This document shows positions 22,701-33,414 of a DNA stretch of 64,000 nucleotides, one piece after another. Below the pieces are notes generated by a model. It had not been told where the DNA came from. It ran no database searches and worked only from the letters and a program-made list of their open reading frames with translations. This DNA comes from Nageia nagi (Eukaryota > Pinophyta). The stretch's first letter is position 1. Every line of letters starts with the position of its first letter. The position numbers and the translations under genes are program-made. The DNA is taken from contig JBITNC010000001.1 of NCBI GenBank assembly GCA_050084985.1, positions 165,416,001 through 165,480,000 on the forward strand, read 5' to 3'.

Positions 22701-24120
22701 ATCCAACATAATACCCACATAGATCACATCCTATTAAAGAATAATCAATTGACAGAGCAAAGAGATTAAATAAATATGATATCCATTGTGTCATTATGGT
22801 CGATGCGACTCATAGTTCTATTTAACCATGACATATAGACTATTGTGATTACAACTCATAGTCTATGAAGATTAAGCTCATGAGGTCCTTTTTAATGCCC
22901 TAGGATTGTAACATCCTTAATTATCAAGCTGATGAGAACTTTTAATGACTCAAGCTTAGAATAACCTGTAATAAATAAGAGATTTACTTATGCAGTGACC
23001 ATGGCCTTAAAAATATTTGTTAACATAACAGTATCATTTGATCACCATAAACATACCAAATATTCATTGGCCTGACATTTCAACATTGCATATTGAATTA
23101 ATTTTCAAAGTAAACCTACGCCATCAACAGCGTGAAATTCATAGAATTTTTCGATCATTTTTTACTACAATTTTATTCCTTGTTTCCATATTAATGCAAA
23201 TTTATAACATCAATAACATTTTCATGTAGATTTTCAGATAATTACAACATGTTTCATTTGCAAAGAATTCATATTAAACATACACCGTTGGCGACATGAG
23301 AGTAGTCATATCATATATATAAATTCAAATGATATTCAATTGAAATTCATGAATAATGATTTGTATCATATTAGTTGTGAAATCACATCCCCACATAGCA
23401 TAACATTTTCATTATAAGCAATAAATACTAAGTTTTTGACCCTGTATACATTTCGTCTATGCAACAATCATATAATTCAAATATCAATATTTTTGATCCA
23501 TTAAAACTATGCTAGCATGATCAATTTTTGAAAGGATCATTAATTTGGCTTTTTACACACTGCTGACGGTGTGAGAATGAGTGAATTTGACTTTAACAAA
23601 AAGAGCACACTCAATTGACATTTTAAAATGAGTATTCTTTATTTACCATTCCAAAATCATACACGTATGTACAAATGAAAAATTTGTACATATATTTAAT
23701 TAAATTTGATTTCCATAGTTAAAATTTCACTTTTTTACTCATACAACATTCATGTTATGTATTTATTTTGATTTATCAAAATATGAATTTGATCGTAGCA
23801 CTTAGAGCATTTTCCAATTTTGCATAAAGCACACTGCTGATGGCATCCATTTAATATTAATAAATTTTAAAAATGAAATGTATTCAATTTCCACACCAAT
23901 GCGTACTATAAATTGTGTGTTTTAAAATTCATATTATTCTTGATCATCAGGCATTGAATTGGTTACCAATTTTACGAGTTGGACATTGTCAACGGTGTGA
24001 GATTAATAGAATTTGTTTTTCAAAAAGAAATTTCAGCCATGTAAAATATTTTTGCATGTTTTGCACACATATCCAAGCAGCTAGGAAGCATAAAAGGTAA
24101 CATGTCAGAAGGCCCAACGT
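22701..24120. other. 3' region of element E with quasi-palindromes
   Basis: No coding frame is seen. Five short imperfect palindromes occur: 23,114-23,133 (GCCATCAACAGCGTG), 23,281-23,301 (ACACCGTTGGCGACATGAG), 23,555-23,575 (ACACTGCTGACGGTGTGAG), 23,829-23,848 (CACACTGCTGATGGCATCC) and 23,981-24,001 (GGACATTGTCAACGGTGTGA). In element E's direction this lies between the PMD gene and the 3' LTR. Confidence 0.6.
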
Positions 24121-24809
24121 AGGGTTAGGGTTAGGGGGAAAAGAGTGGATAAAACAAACTTTATTTGACTTTTTGGCTCATTTGAGTTGTCACATTCCTA
24201 TTTGTTGTTGTCTCTAAGGTTCTCTAGCATGTGTGGTCCATTGTGGTGACTCTGTTTGCTACATTTTGCCCTTGGTTAGCTATTGAATTTTCTCTGAATT
24301 TCTTTGTCTCTAGCTAGTCGATCATCTAATTTTCTTTTCCATCATGGTGAATGATGGTTGGCACTATGTAGGGAGGCCTGTGATCGATCAGAGAGGTCAT
24401 GTTGCAGAGTACATTCATAGTCTACCTTTTGAACATGCTGTAAGTTCCCATTCTTTTATCTTTTCTTTCCAAATTTGTTTCAATTTATGTATTTTGCGTT
24501 AAATGGAGGGTTTTTATTATTTCTTACTGCATTTTAATTAATTTTGGTTTGTAATTCATTTTAATTTACATAATTACTAATTCCTAGTGTTACATTATTG
24601 CAAGATCGTAAGGTGCTCATTAGGGGAGGACCCATGTCAACTGCGGCTTTAGAGAAGGCCCGCTCATGGTAGAGGAAGAACCATGAGGATAACATCCTCA
24701 TGCGTTCGGGATTGGTGGACCTGGTAATAGCTAGGCACATCTAGCAGGACCTACCCCTTCTTACTACCCTGATTAAGAGGTGGGATCCGAATTGCAACTT
24801 GTTTCACCT

Positions 24810-25704
24810 TGTTAACACAAAAATGATTTTATGTTTTTAAATCAATAAATTAATGAAATATGCTTGGTCTAACTATATGTCTTGAATGGATTAAAGTGAT
24901 AATATCAATGTTTGGCTTGAATATGAATATTGTATGGGTTATCTTGAATATTGCATGGGTTATCTTGAATATTGCATGGGTTATCTTGAATATTGCATGG
25001 GTTATCTTGAGTATTGCATGAATTATCTTGTTTATTGATGTGTTTATCTTAAATTGTGTGAATTAACCTTATTTATGTGGATGCACGCCGACCTATGGGC
25101 GGTATTATCTATTATCTATATAAATAAGGGATCTAATAGTAAGTCCAGAATAACAAGGATACACATGATCCCGCGTATGGTCTTGTAAGTGGCTACCCCT
25201 TAAGGTATCTCTTGATACTGCCTACAAGGTTGTGGTTTGTGTGCTTCCTTACGCGAGCTCTCCTGACATCTGCGATCAATTCTGATATTATACGGCTATC
25301 TGAGACATCTATACTAAATTTCTAGACTTAATCAAGAGGTCAAAACCATAGAACGAAGGCCGCCGGCACTCCTTTGTGAACGGAAGAACACCGCTGGCGC
25401 TCTTATACTACTGAAATAGACCGCCTGCGGTCCTCTTTTGGCATCCTTGCAGGTCACGATGCCGTTGGAAAGGTAGCTCATCATCAGTACATCGCCAATA
25501 TCTGCATCTTTCATTGTCAGGTATGTTCCGTGAGGTAAGTACACAAATTACAGTCTTGGCTGGTACAATTACACTTCTGAATTGGTTATGTTGTTTAATT
25601 GTTATCTAGAATAAATTGCTATCCGTAGCTTAAATACAGATAATATTGAGTCTGTAGATATTTGCCTATTTATTTATTTGCACGCTCAATTTTATTTGTA
25701 AACA
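24810..25704 (+). repeat. 5' LTR of element A
   Basis: It starts TGTTAACACA and ends TTTGTAAACA. Near 24,925-25,022 it holds four to five tandem copies of a 21-bp unit (TTGAATATTGCATGGGTTAT plus C). A TATA box CTATATAAATAAG (25,116-25,128) would start transcription near 25,150. Three GC-rich quasi-palindromes occur at 25,355-25,374, 25,384-25,403 and 25,415-25,439. Confidence 0.93.
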
Positions 25705-25706
25705 TT

Positions 25707-25722
25707 TGGTGAACCCGACGTG
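25707..25722 (+). promoter_or_regulatory. Primer-binding site of element A
   Basis: TGGTGAACCCGACGTG begins two bases after the 5' LTR. The complement ends in a CCA-type tRNA 3' terminus. The core TGGTGAACC(C/T) recurs at the same place in elements C (51,665) and E (39,232, minus). The tRNA species was not identified. Confidence 0.85.
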
Positions 25723-25726
25723 AAAC

Positions 25727-27889
25727 ATGCTTTCTAATTTAAAAATGCATAAAGATATAGATGAGTTTTCAGATTATTCTTCATTAGTTCAATCCTCACC
25801 TAAGAGAAAAAGAAAAACATGGAAAGGAACAGAGCCAACTAGAAAAAGTGCTAGATTAAATAAGGAAAGTGTTCCTTGGATTATTAAAGATAAACTTCCG
25901 GATGAGGAATCCTATCATGGTGATTCCGAAGATAATGATAGTTCCGATGGCGAAACCCTAGAGAATATTAGTCAAATATTCGAAAAGGAGTTGTCAATAA
26001 CCCTATACCGACCTAATAGATTCAATAGCTGGAACCTAACTGAGGAAAAACTTAGGTTAGTGCAACAATTTATGAAAGATTTCAGGGTATTCTACAAATT
26101 TGCTACAGACACTAATACGGCATATTCTTTTCACTATTTATGGAAATTTAAAACTACAAATAATCTCATATCAATCCTTAGAGCATCTTTTATTAAACCA
26201 ACTATGATTATTATAGAAGATCATGAAGAATTTTATGTGCCGTGTTTTAATCAACAAACTTCCACTCCTAAGGATATTAAAACAAATATGTGTGAGTCTA
26301 TGTTACCTCTAACTCTTGTTGAATGTGTTAGAAATCATGAAGCAATAATGCAGAAAGAAATGAATTATGAATATTCAGATGAAGATGAAGAGGAAGTGAT
26401 ACATTTTGATGAAGAATTAGATGATGAGATAGAGACAGAACTTGAAATGGACTTTATAGCACAGAGATTGGTTGATGCTTATCCTTATTGGTCAGATCGA
26501 GAGAAGGAGATCAAAGAAGCAGAGGTAAGAAGGATTATCAACACAGGGTCTTATCAAAAATCACAGTCAAGCACAAAAGAAATCATCATAAGAGGATTAG
26601 AAATGCAGCTAGTACAGGAATGGAGAGAACAGAATTTAAGATTTGCCCCAGGAGCATCAGATTATGAGAAAGAAGAAGAGACAGGGGGGTGTAGAACCCC
26701 AGAAGAGAAGTCGGATCAGGATGACACAGAAAAACAAAGGTAAAAAGAAATAACAAAACTAAGAATGGCCCAGCTTCAAGCAATGGCTAAACAACTCAAA
26801 AAGTTAACATTATTACATGATGAAAAGGCAAATACGTATCTAGCAGAAAATCATCCTCTTTGCACAAGAATCAGAAGAAAAAAATGGGAAGTAAAAAATA
26901 TCAAGTTCAGCAAGTATGATGGTATAAGTGATCCAAGGATGCACATCATAATTTTTGAAGAGGCAACATGCAGACATCTTCAAGATGAAGATATGTTAGC
27001 CAGGTTATTTCAGCTTAGTTTAGGGGAAGAAGCTTTAGAATGGTTTTATGACTTAAAGGACCAAAGCATTAACAGCTATAGACAGTTAAAGCAAGAATTC
27101 TTGGATCAGTATCAGTACAGCATAAAGAAAAAACCTGCTATCATGGATTTGGCTAAAATGAGACAAGGGAAGAGTCAATCATTTGAGGAGTTTGTAGCAG
27201 CTTGGAAAAAAGTGGCTACATACATAGTGCTAAGTGAAAAAGAGTTGAAACAAATGTTGATAAAGTCATTAAGAGATGAGGTACTGCTCGAATTTTTCAA
27301 TTATCTAGAATAACCCCTGACAGAAATGATCTTATCCATGATTCAAAAAGAGAGACATTTGATAAAAATTGGTTTATGGGGGCATAAGAAAGATGAAAAA
27401 CCAGTACCAGCCAAAGTGATAGCTACAGTTGTGGCAAATAAAGAGTCTCAAGAAATCACAAAATAAAGGACCTCTAGAGTATATGCTAAAGTTACTGAAG
27501 ATCATGATAAGTTGTTGCAATCATTGATACAAAGAGGTTTGATCCAGTTACCACCAATAAATCAAAGAAACACGAAAACTACTGGAGAGTTTTGTAGATA
27601 TCACAGGGGACATGGCCATAAAACGTGTGAATGTCGAAAATTTAGAAATGTTATTTAGGATTTAGTGGATAAGAAGGCTATATCATTCACTAAGCCGGAA
27701 GAAAAGAAGAAGGCTCCTGTACACATAGATAATGAAAAGTTGGGGATATATAAGAACCCTATGCCACAGCATAATACCGGAATACTATTTGCCCAGGGGC
27801 ACATGACAAAAGGAATCACGATATCAGAAAGACAGTCAGAGGCTAGCACCAGTGGGAGCTCCAGGCCCTCTGGAGGTATCATTTGGTAG
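25727..27889 (+). pseudogene. Gag polyprotein of element A, one frame with four stops
   Basis: A single frame from ATG 25,727 to the stop at 27,887 encodes about 720 residues. It is interrupted only by stops at 26,741, 27,311, 27,464 and 27,656, with no frameshift. Residues 1-338 are an unusual N-terminal extension: a basic KRKRKTWKG patch, then acidic runs (for example EYSDEDEEEVIHFDEELDDE). The Retrotrans_gag core follows from about 26,900: ISDPRMHIIIFEEATC, EEALEWFYDLKDQSI and FEEFVAAWKKVATYI. A zinc-knuckle FCRYHRGHGHKTCECRKF lies at about 27,590-27,645. Gag would form the particle that packages element RNA. No protease or pol follows. Each stop is one substitution from a sense codon. Confidence 0.85.
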
Positions 27890-28589
27890 ATCAAAATATG
27901 TAAAAAAAAAAAAAAAAGAGGAGCTAGTAGTTGGTTCAGGTCTCTAGCAGACGTCAGGGTCAAGAGATTAGGAGGGTTCATGAAGTCATAATAGGAGCGC
28001 CGGCGTTGTATTTCGTGAAAAAAGGACCACCGGTGGTGCTCTTTCAGGGAAAAACAGAGGAAAGCAAAAGGTACTAATTACTCCCGTAGCATGGGAAGTC
28101 AGAATTTCAGATCGTGTCATTGATGTTCATTTTTAAAGATCATGGAACATCAAATTAATGCATCACAAGCACATGTACAAGAGCAAATAAGGAGCACCGG
28201 TGTTGTATTTCGTAAAAAAAGAACCGCCGATGGTGCTCTTTTATGGGAAAGATAGAGGAAAGCAAAAGATTCCAAGTACGTTCGCAACATGAAAGGTCAG
28301 AATTTCAGGTCGTATCGTTGGCGTTCGTTCTCAAGGACCACGGAACATCAAATTCATGCATCACAAGTACATGCACAAAGAACAAATCAGGTACCAAAGT
28401 TTGTGTTTTATATATATATCATGATCAAAATGTTTTTGTTTACAATGAAAACTGGATGAGATTACATAGAATGATTTAAAATCTCCTACTAGACCCCCCA
28501 CCCCCTACACTAGAACTAGTAGCCCTGCTATATGTGCCACCCACGCACCGTGCCTTGTACTTCTCTGCGCGTGCCTTCTCCTCGCCGAT
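27890..28589. repeat. 199-bp tandem duplication carrying paired palindromes
   Basis: The segments 27,992-28,190 and 28,191-28,390 are two copies of one unit. Each starts GGAGC(G/A)CCGG(C/T)GTTGTATT and carries two GC-rich quasi-palindromes (27,994-28,008 with 28,021-28,044; 28,191-28,205 with 28,219-28,242). Both copies contain AGAGGAAAGCAAAAG and TGGAACATCAAATT or variants. A poly(A) run at 27,901-27,917 precedes them. The remainder to 28,589 has no recognised feature; the frame at 28,243-28,479 runs through repeat sequence and is probably not a gene. Confidence 0.8.
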
Positions 28590-30758
28590 CTATCTCTCGG
28601 CCTGGCGAAGCTGCTCATAGAGGACCTTAATTTCCTTGTTGGCTACTTGTAAGTCCTGATAGATACCGGCATAATCTCCTCCTCCAAACCGTAGACAAAT
28701 CTGTAGTTCTCTAATCTCCTCATCTTTCTGACCGATTTGGCCACGCAGCTTAGCTATCTCAACCTCAGGATCTGTGACATAGCATAAACATATCATGTTA
28801 GTTCCTTGCATATTATGAAAAAATAGAAAGTCAAAGCAAAGTAGAAGAGAAAATAGGTTACCATCATCATCCTCATCGTAGTCTTCATCCTCCCAGTCTG
28901 ATTCCATCTTATATTCAGGTTCATATTCATCCTGGTCTGGATCGGTCTCCTCATTATCGTCATGACCTGCATCTAGAGATGTGTTACGAGCATATGTAGA
29001 GCTACTCTCTCCTCCCCATCCTCCCGTGGTGAAGGGAGTGTCCCATCTGGTCTCTGTGTCTCCTGTGTCCTCATCCTCCCATGCATCATCACCCATGTCA
29101 GCATCATGAATGCCTATGTGGTGAGGACGGCGTGTCCTCCACCAGTCTAGATAGTCCTCTATGTGATCGGGTCCATCTATGTCATCATCGACATCATAGT
29201 CAGAGTCCTCGCTGGGGGACTCCCAGTTTGAGTCCCAGTCTGGTACTGGCTCGTAATCCTTTGGGAGGTGCCTGCTACGATAGTAGCACACCACTATCCT
29301 GCAATCATCCGGTATACCCTGCTGGAGGCCAAACTGACGAAGTACCCGCTCTGGCCTGTATGGCTCCACTAAGGCCCTACGCGCCTGTAGGTAGGTAGGG
29401 CGTCTCACCCATGTCATCTCCTGTAGGTCTTCCTCCCACTCTGGTACACCTCCCCAATAAGGACGCCAGTAGATCTGTACCTCCTGTAGTAGGTCAAGTC
29501 ACACACGCCATCCTTCTAGGTCTATGCTAGGGAAGTCTGGTACCTCGATCGTCGCCCACCGTTGCCAGGTGGGTGCATCATCCGGTTGGTCTAGGGGTAG
29601 TATTGTCGGTCTAGAAATAGTGATGTGTTCATAGGCCCACACCTGCAATATCATAGAGTGAGCCACCTGTCTCCCCTTTCTCTCCACCTTTGCAAAGCCG
29701 TGGAGATCATGATAAAGTTGTGCCAGTATTGCGAGGCACCATGCATATCGCTGTCTGTGTATAACCATGTCCTGAATGATAGGGATCATACCCACTGGGA
29801 AGGTTTCACTACTCTTGTCTGGATAGACAATAGCATCTAGAAGGCAGGCAATGAGGAGCCTCATCTGCAGGTCACCCCGTGCTGGAGGATCCTCTGGCAC
29901 ATGTCTTACTAGGGACACACCCCTCTTCCTATGATTGACTTCATCCGATCCTGTCAGCCATGTAGCCCATACCTCTGCCTGTTCCAAGCTCGGAATAGGA
30001 ATCATGTTCACTAGTTTCCCCCTGATAGGAAGTCTAGTGATCCTGTAGATATCCTCTAGGGTCACTGTAATCTCACCGGTAGGAAGGTGAAAGGTGTTGG
30101 AATTTGGATCCCACCTCTCCATCAAAGCTGTAAGCATGTTGCGGTCATGAAACACATAGTCAGCAAATGCAAGGTGGCTGAATGAAATATCCTCTAGAAT
30201 GCTCCGGGCTGCGTCAGTTTGGGGCCACTGTTGGGCAGTGGTGAAGGCGGCACTCTTACCGGATGGTCGCATAAGGTATGCACGGCTCTGCAAGAAAAGA
30301 ATGACGAAAGGGAAGTCAGTATCAAGATGTGAAACACAAATAGCAAAAAAAAAATAGTACAGGAAAAAGAGGACGCCCACGGTCTATGTCAGGGGAGAAG
30401 GACCGCCCACGGTCCAAACTAGGGTAGAAAGGACCGCCAACGATCCTGTTTCTGTGAATAAGGGCGGTAAAATTCGGGGTGCAGGTTCGTACGGGTAAGC
30501 ATAAGGTAGCCATGGTACCGGAAGTTCGAAAAATAGACTAAAAAGAGAAAAATGTAGGGCTAGGGTATGTAACAGGAAAACCCTAGGGGCAATTCGGAAA
30601 AACTAGTGTATAGGCAGCTAAAACTTGAAGACAAACAAAAACATAGCAAGAAAAAGGTAGAAGAGGTAGTGCACCTGATGACCAGCAGGAGAATCAGCCA
30701 CCAAGGCAGCTCTGTGTCCCTCTCGACATGTGATCGGTAGGGCCATAGCATGCAGCAT
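28590..30758 (-). CDS. Antisense PMD gene of element A, spliced, one internal stop
   Basis: Gene model on the minus strand: exon 1 30,675-30,758 (28 codons from the first ATG, ending GHQ, donor CAG|GTGC), intron 1 30,288-30,674 (pyrimidine-rich acceptor TTTCTTGCAG), exon 2 28,862-30,287, intron 2 28,772-28,861 (GTAACC..TCACAG, 90 nt), exon 3 28,590-28,771. About 563 residues. The PMD core shows ERWDPNSNTFHLPTGEITVT, LEDIYRITRLPIRGK and RVLRQFGLQQGIP. A Glu/Asp-rich region and a coiled-coil tail (VEIAKLRGQIGQKDEEIREL) follow. One in-frame TGA at 29,499-29,501 interrupts exon 2; CGA is the obvious ancestor. PMD proteins MAIN/MAIL act in nuclear gene regulation in Arabidopsis; the role in a transposon is unknown. 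Exon borders are inferred from sequence and agree with the E copy. Confidence 0.85.
30365..30455. repeat. GC-rich quasi-palindrome cluster in PMD intron 1
   Basis: Three motifs lie in about 80 bp: 30,369-30,386, 30,398-30,418 (GGACCGCCCACGGTCC) and 30,428-30,451 (GGACCGCCAACGATCC). All lie inside intron 1 of the antisense PMD gene. Confidence 0.85.
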
Positions 30759-30890
30759 AGCAATATAGGAAGAATTATCTAGCGATAGTGACAAAAGCAC
30801 CAGCTAAACCTCTCTGAATCAGTCTCTCAAACTCAAGGATGCTCTCAGCTATGAAAATGACAGGGTGAACAAATGAGGAAGGGTGGGGCC

Positions 30891-30900
30891 CCTTTTATAA
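30891..30900 (-). promoter_or_regulatory. TATA box of the antisense PMD gene
   Basis: On the minus strand TTATAAAAGG, followed by GGCCCCACCC, lies about 135 bp upstream of the first ATG (30,758). No other ATG intervenes. Together with the spliced gene model this suggests the PMD gene has its own promoter separate from the LTR. No expression data are available. Confidence 0.65.
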
Positions 30901-31035
30901 AAAAGGTTAGGGCATACACTTCAAGATAAATTTTGATTTGAGCATTTGGTGCATGTAGACCAGCAATTAGGCATCAGTCTGGAATCCAAGGGTGATTCGT
31001 AGGGATGTGATTTTCACGATTTTTGATGAATCTTC

Positions 31036-31116
31036 AAGGAAAGGACCGCCCGCGGCCTTATTGAAGACCGTCGGCATTCTAAGTCAGTGAGAAAGGACTA
31101 CCCGCATTCCTTTATC
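31036..31116. repeat. GC-rich quasi-palindrome cluster upstream of the PMD gene
   Basis: Motifs at 31,040-31,060 (GGACCGCCCGCGGCC), 31,063-31,080 (AGACCGTCGGCATTCT) and 31,092-31,113 (GGACTACCCGCATTCC) lie between the PMD promoter and the tandem arrays. Confidence 0.8.
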
Positions 31117-31210
31117 CAGAAAATCAATTTATTAAGTATCATGAGTGCATCATAGGTGTTTGGGCAATGTTATATCCAGGAGAATATTGCTTTGAGTTTC
31201 ATGTTTGCAA

Positions 31211-32275
31211 ACCCGAGTGATCAGATTATCATGCTTGTGAGTGGAGTCCAGCTCCCATGGTCAGATTATCATGCTTGTGAGTGGAGTGCCAGCTCCCATG
31301 GTCAGATTATCATGCTTGTGAGTGGAGTGCCAGCTCCCATAGTCAGATTATCATGCTTGTGAGTGGAGTTCCAGCTCCCGTGGTCAGATTATCATGCTTG
31401 TGAGTGGAGTGCCAGCTCCCATAGTCAACTTATCATGTGCTTGTGAGTGGAGTCCAGCTCCCATAGTCAGCTTATCATGTGCCTATGAGTGGAGTGCCAG
31501 CTCCCATAGTCAGATTATCATGCTTGTGAGTGGAGTTCCAGCTCCCATGGTCAGATTATCATGCTTGTGAGTGGAGTCCCAGCTCCCGTGGTCAGATTAT
31601 CATGATTGTGAGTGGAGTCCAGCTCCCATAGTCAGCTTATCATGTGCCTATGAGTGGAGTCCAGCTCCCATAGTCAGATTATCATGCTTGTGAGTGGAGT
31701 TCCAGCTCCTGTGGTCAGATTATCATGCTTGTGAGTGGAGTCCAGCTCCCATAGTCAGCTTATCATGTGCCTATGAGTGGAGTGCCAGCTCCCATAGTCA
31801 GCTTATCATGTGCCTATGAGTGGAGTCCAGCTCCCATAGTCAGATTATCATGCTTGTGAGTGGAGTTCCAGCTCCTATGGTCAGATTATCATGCTTGTGA
31901 GTGGAGTCCCAGCTCCCATGGTCTGATTATCATGCTTGTGAGTGGAGTCCAGCTCCCATAGTCAGCTTATCATGTGCCTATGAGTGGAGTCCAGCTCCCA
32001 TAGTCAGATTATCATGCTTGTGAGTAGAGTCCTAGCTCTCATGGTCAGATTATCATGCTTGTGAGTGGAGTTCTAGCTCCTGTGGTCAGATTATCATGCT
32101 TGTGAGTGGAGTTCCAGCTCCCCTTGTCAGCTTATCATGTGCCTATGAGTGGAGTCCAGCTCCCGTGATCAGCTTATCATGCTTATGAGTGGAGTTCTAG
32201 CTCCCATTATCAGCTTATCACGCTTATGAGTGGAGTTCCAGCTCCCATTATCAGTTTATCATGCCTCTTGGTGGA
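31211..32275. repeat. Array 1 of element A: about 26 units of about 41 bp
   Basis: The unit contains TCAGATTATCATGCTTGTGA then GTGGAGT(N)CCAGCTCCCAT. Variants with CAGCTTATCATGTGCCTAT are interspersed in a non-random order, suggesting duplication of multi-unit blocks. Every unit carries a TTATC core (GATAA on the other strand). Confidence 0.9.
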
Positions 32276-32862
32276 GTGTCAGCTTCATCAGTTTATCACT
32301 TGTTTTGCGGAGTTCGGTTCTTATGCAACTGCAGTATACTTCTTTGTACGAAGGCTCAGTTGTGTGGAACTTAGCTCTCACATATCAGCTTATCACTTGT
32401 TTTGCGGAGTTCGATTCTTATGCAACTGGAGTACACCTCTCGGTGTGAAGGCTCAGTTGTGTGGAACTTAGCTCTCACATATCAGCTTATCATTGTTTGC
32501 GGAGTTCGGTTCTTATGCAACTGGAGTACACCTCTCGGTGTGAAGGCTCAGTTGTGTGGAACTTAGCTCTCACATATCAGCTTATCATTATTTTGCGGAG
32601 TTCGGTTCTTATGCAACTGCAGTATACTTTTTTGTGCGAAGGCTCAATTGTGTGGAACTTAGCTCTCACATATCAGCTTATCATTGTTTTGCGGAGTTCG
32701 GTTCTTATGCAACTGGAGTACACTTCTCGGTGTGAAGGCTCAGTTGTGTGGAACTTAGCTCTCCCCCATCAGCTTATCATTATTTTGCGGAGTTCGGTTC
32801 TTATGCAACTGGAGTACACCTCTTGGTGCAAAGGCTCAGTTGTGTGGAACTTAGCTCTCCCC
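32276..32862. repeat. Array 2 of element A: six units of about 98 bp
   Basis: The unit contains CAGCTTATCATTGTTTTGCG, then GAGTTCGGTTCTTATGCAAC and GTGTGGAACTTAGCTCTC. Six copies are in head-to-tail order. The long frames that cross it (for example 32,461-32,943) are repeat products. Confidence 0.9.
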
Positions 32863-33200
32863 TATGTGTGCCTATGTGTGGTTATGGTTATCATGTCTTG
32901 TCTTGTGAGTTGGTCATGTGTGTTATCATGTCTTGTGAGTTGATCATGTGTGTTATCATGTCTTGTCTTGTGAGTTGATCATGTGTGTTATCATGTCTTG
33001 TCATGTGTGTTGTCATGTGTTGTCATGCTTTGTCTTGTGATGTGGTCTTGTCAAGTTGTCGTCCGGTCGACATGTGTGGTCAAGTCGTCTGTCCTATCAT
33101 TGTCATGTGTGTTGTCAAGTTTGTTATCTTGGGTCATCATCATTGCGACAAGATTATCAGCTTATCAGATTATCAGACATATCAGGCTATCACCTCCTAT
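32863..33200. repeat. Array 3 of element A: irregular short units
   Basis: Units built on GTGTTATCATGTCTTGTGAG and shorter derivatives (CATGTGTTGTCATG) lose regularity toward 33,130. They end in CAGCTTATCAGATTATCAGA, which echoes the core of the first two arrays. Confidence 0.75.
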
Positions 33201-33401
33201 AGCAAAACGCAAGGGGCAAGCATGCCCAAGGTAATATCAAAAGGGAGTTTTCTCAACCTATATCTAGCTTTATCATGATGTTGTTTAAGTTTAGAATGGT
33301 TAATGTTTATCATTGCTTATCAAAAAATTTTGCTATGATATTGTGTTTTACTTTGAATGCAAAATCTCAAGTCACCTCATGATTCTTTCGATTTCACATC
33401 C

Positions 33402-33414
33402 AAAGTGGGGCATC
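33402..33414 (+). promoter_or_regulatory. Polypurine tract of element A
   Basis: AAAGTGGGGCATC sits immediately before the 3' LTR TG at 33,415. It would prime plus-strand DNA synthesis. Confidence 0.85.

Noticed and set aside
24119-24138. Telomere-like TAGGGTTAGGGTTAGGG stretch
   Set aside because: Only about two and a half units, in a leader region before the PMD start; too short to call an interstitial telomere and not the usual plant TTTAGGG unit.
29081-29840. Plus-strand frames overlapping the PMD gene (29,081-29,398 and 29,625-29,840)
   Set aside because: Complementary-frame shadows of the PMD exon, with no domain of their own.
31211-33200. CRISPR-like reading of the regular arrays in element A
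   Set aside because: Units are contiguous without unique spacers and the context is a plant retrotransposon.
32226-33278. Long plus-strand open frames such as 32,461-32,943
   Set aside because: They lie wholly inside the tandem arrays of element A; the translated sequence is just the repeat read through.
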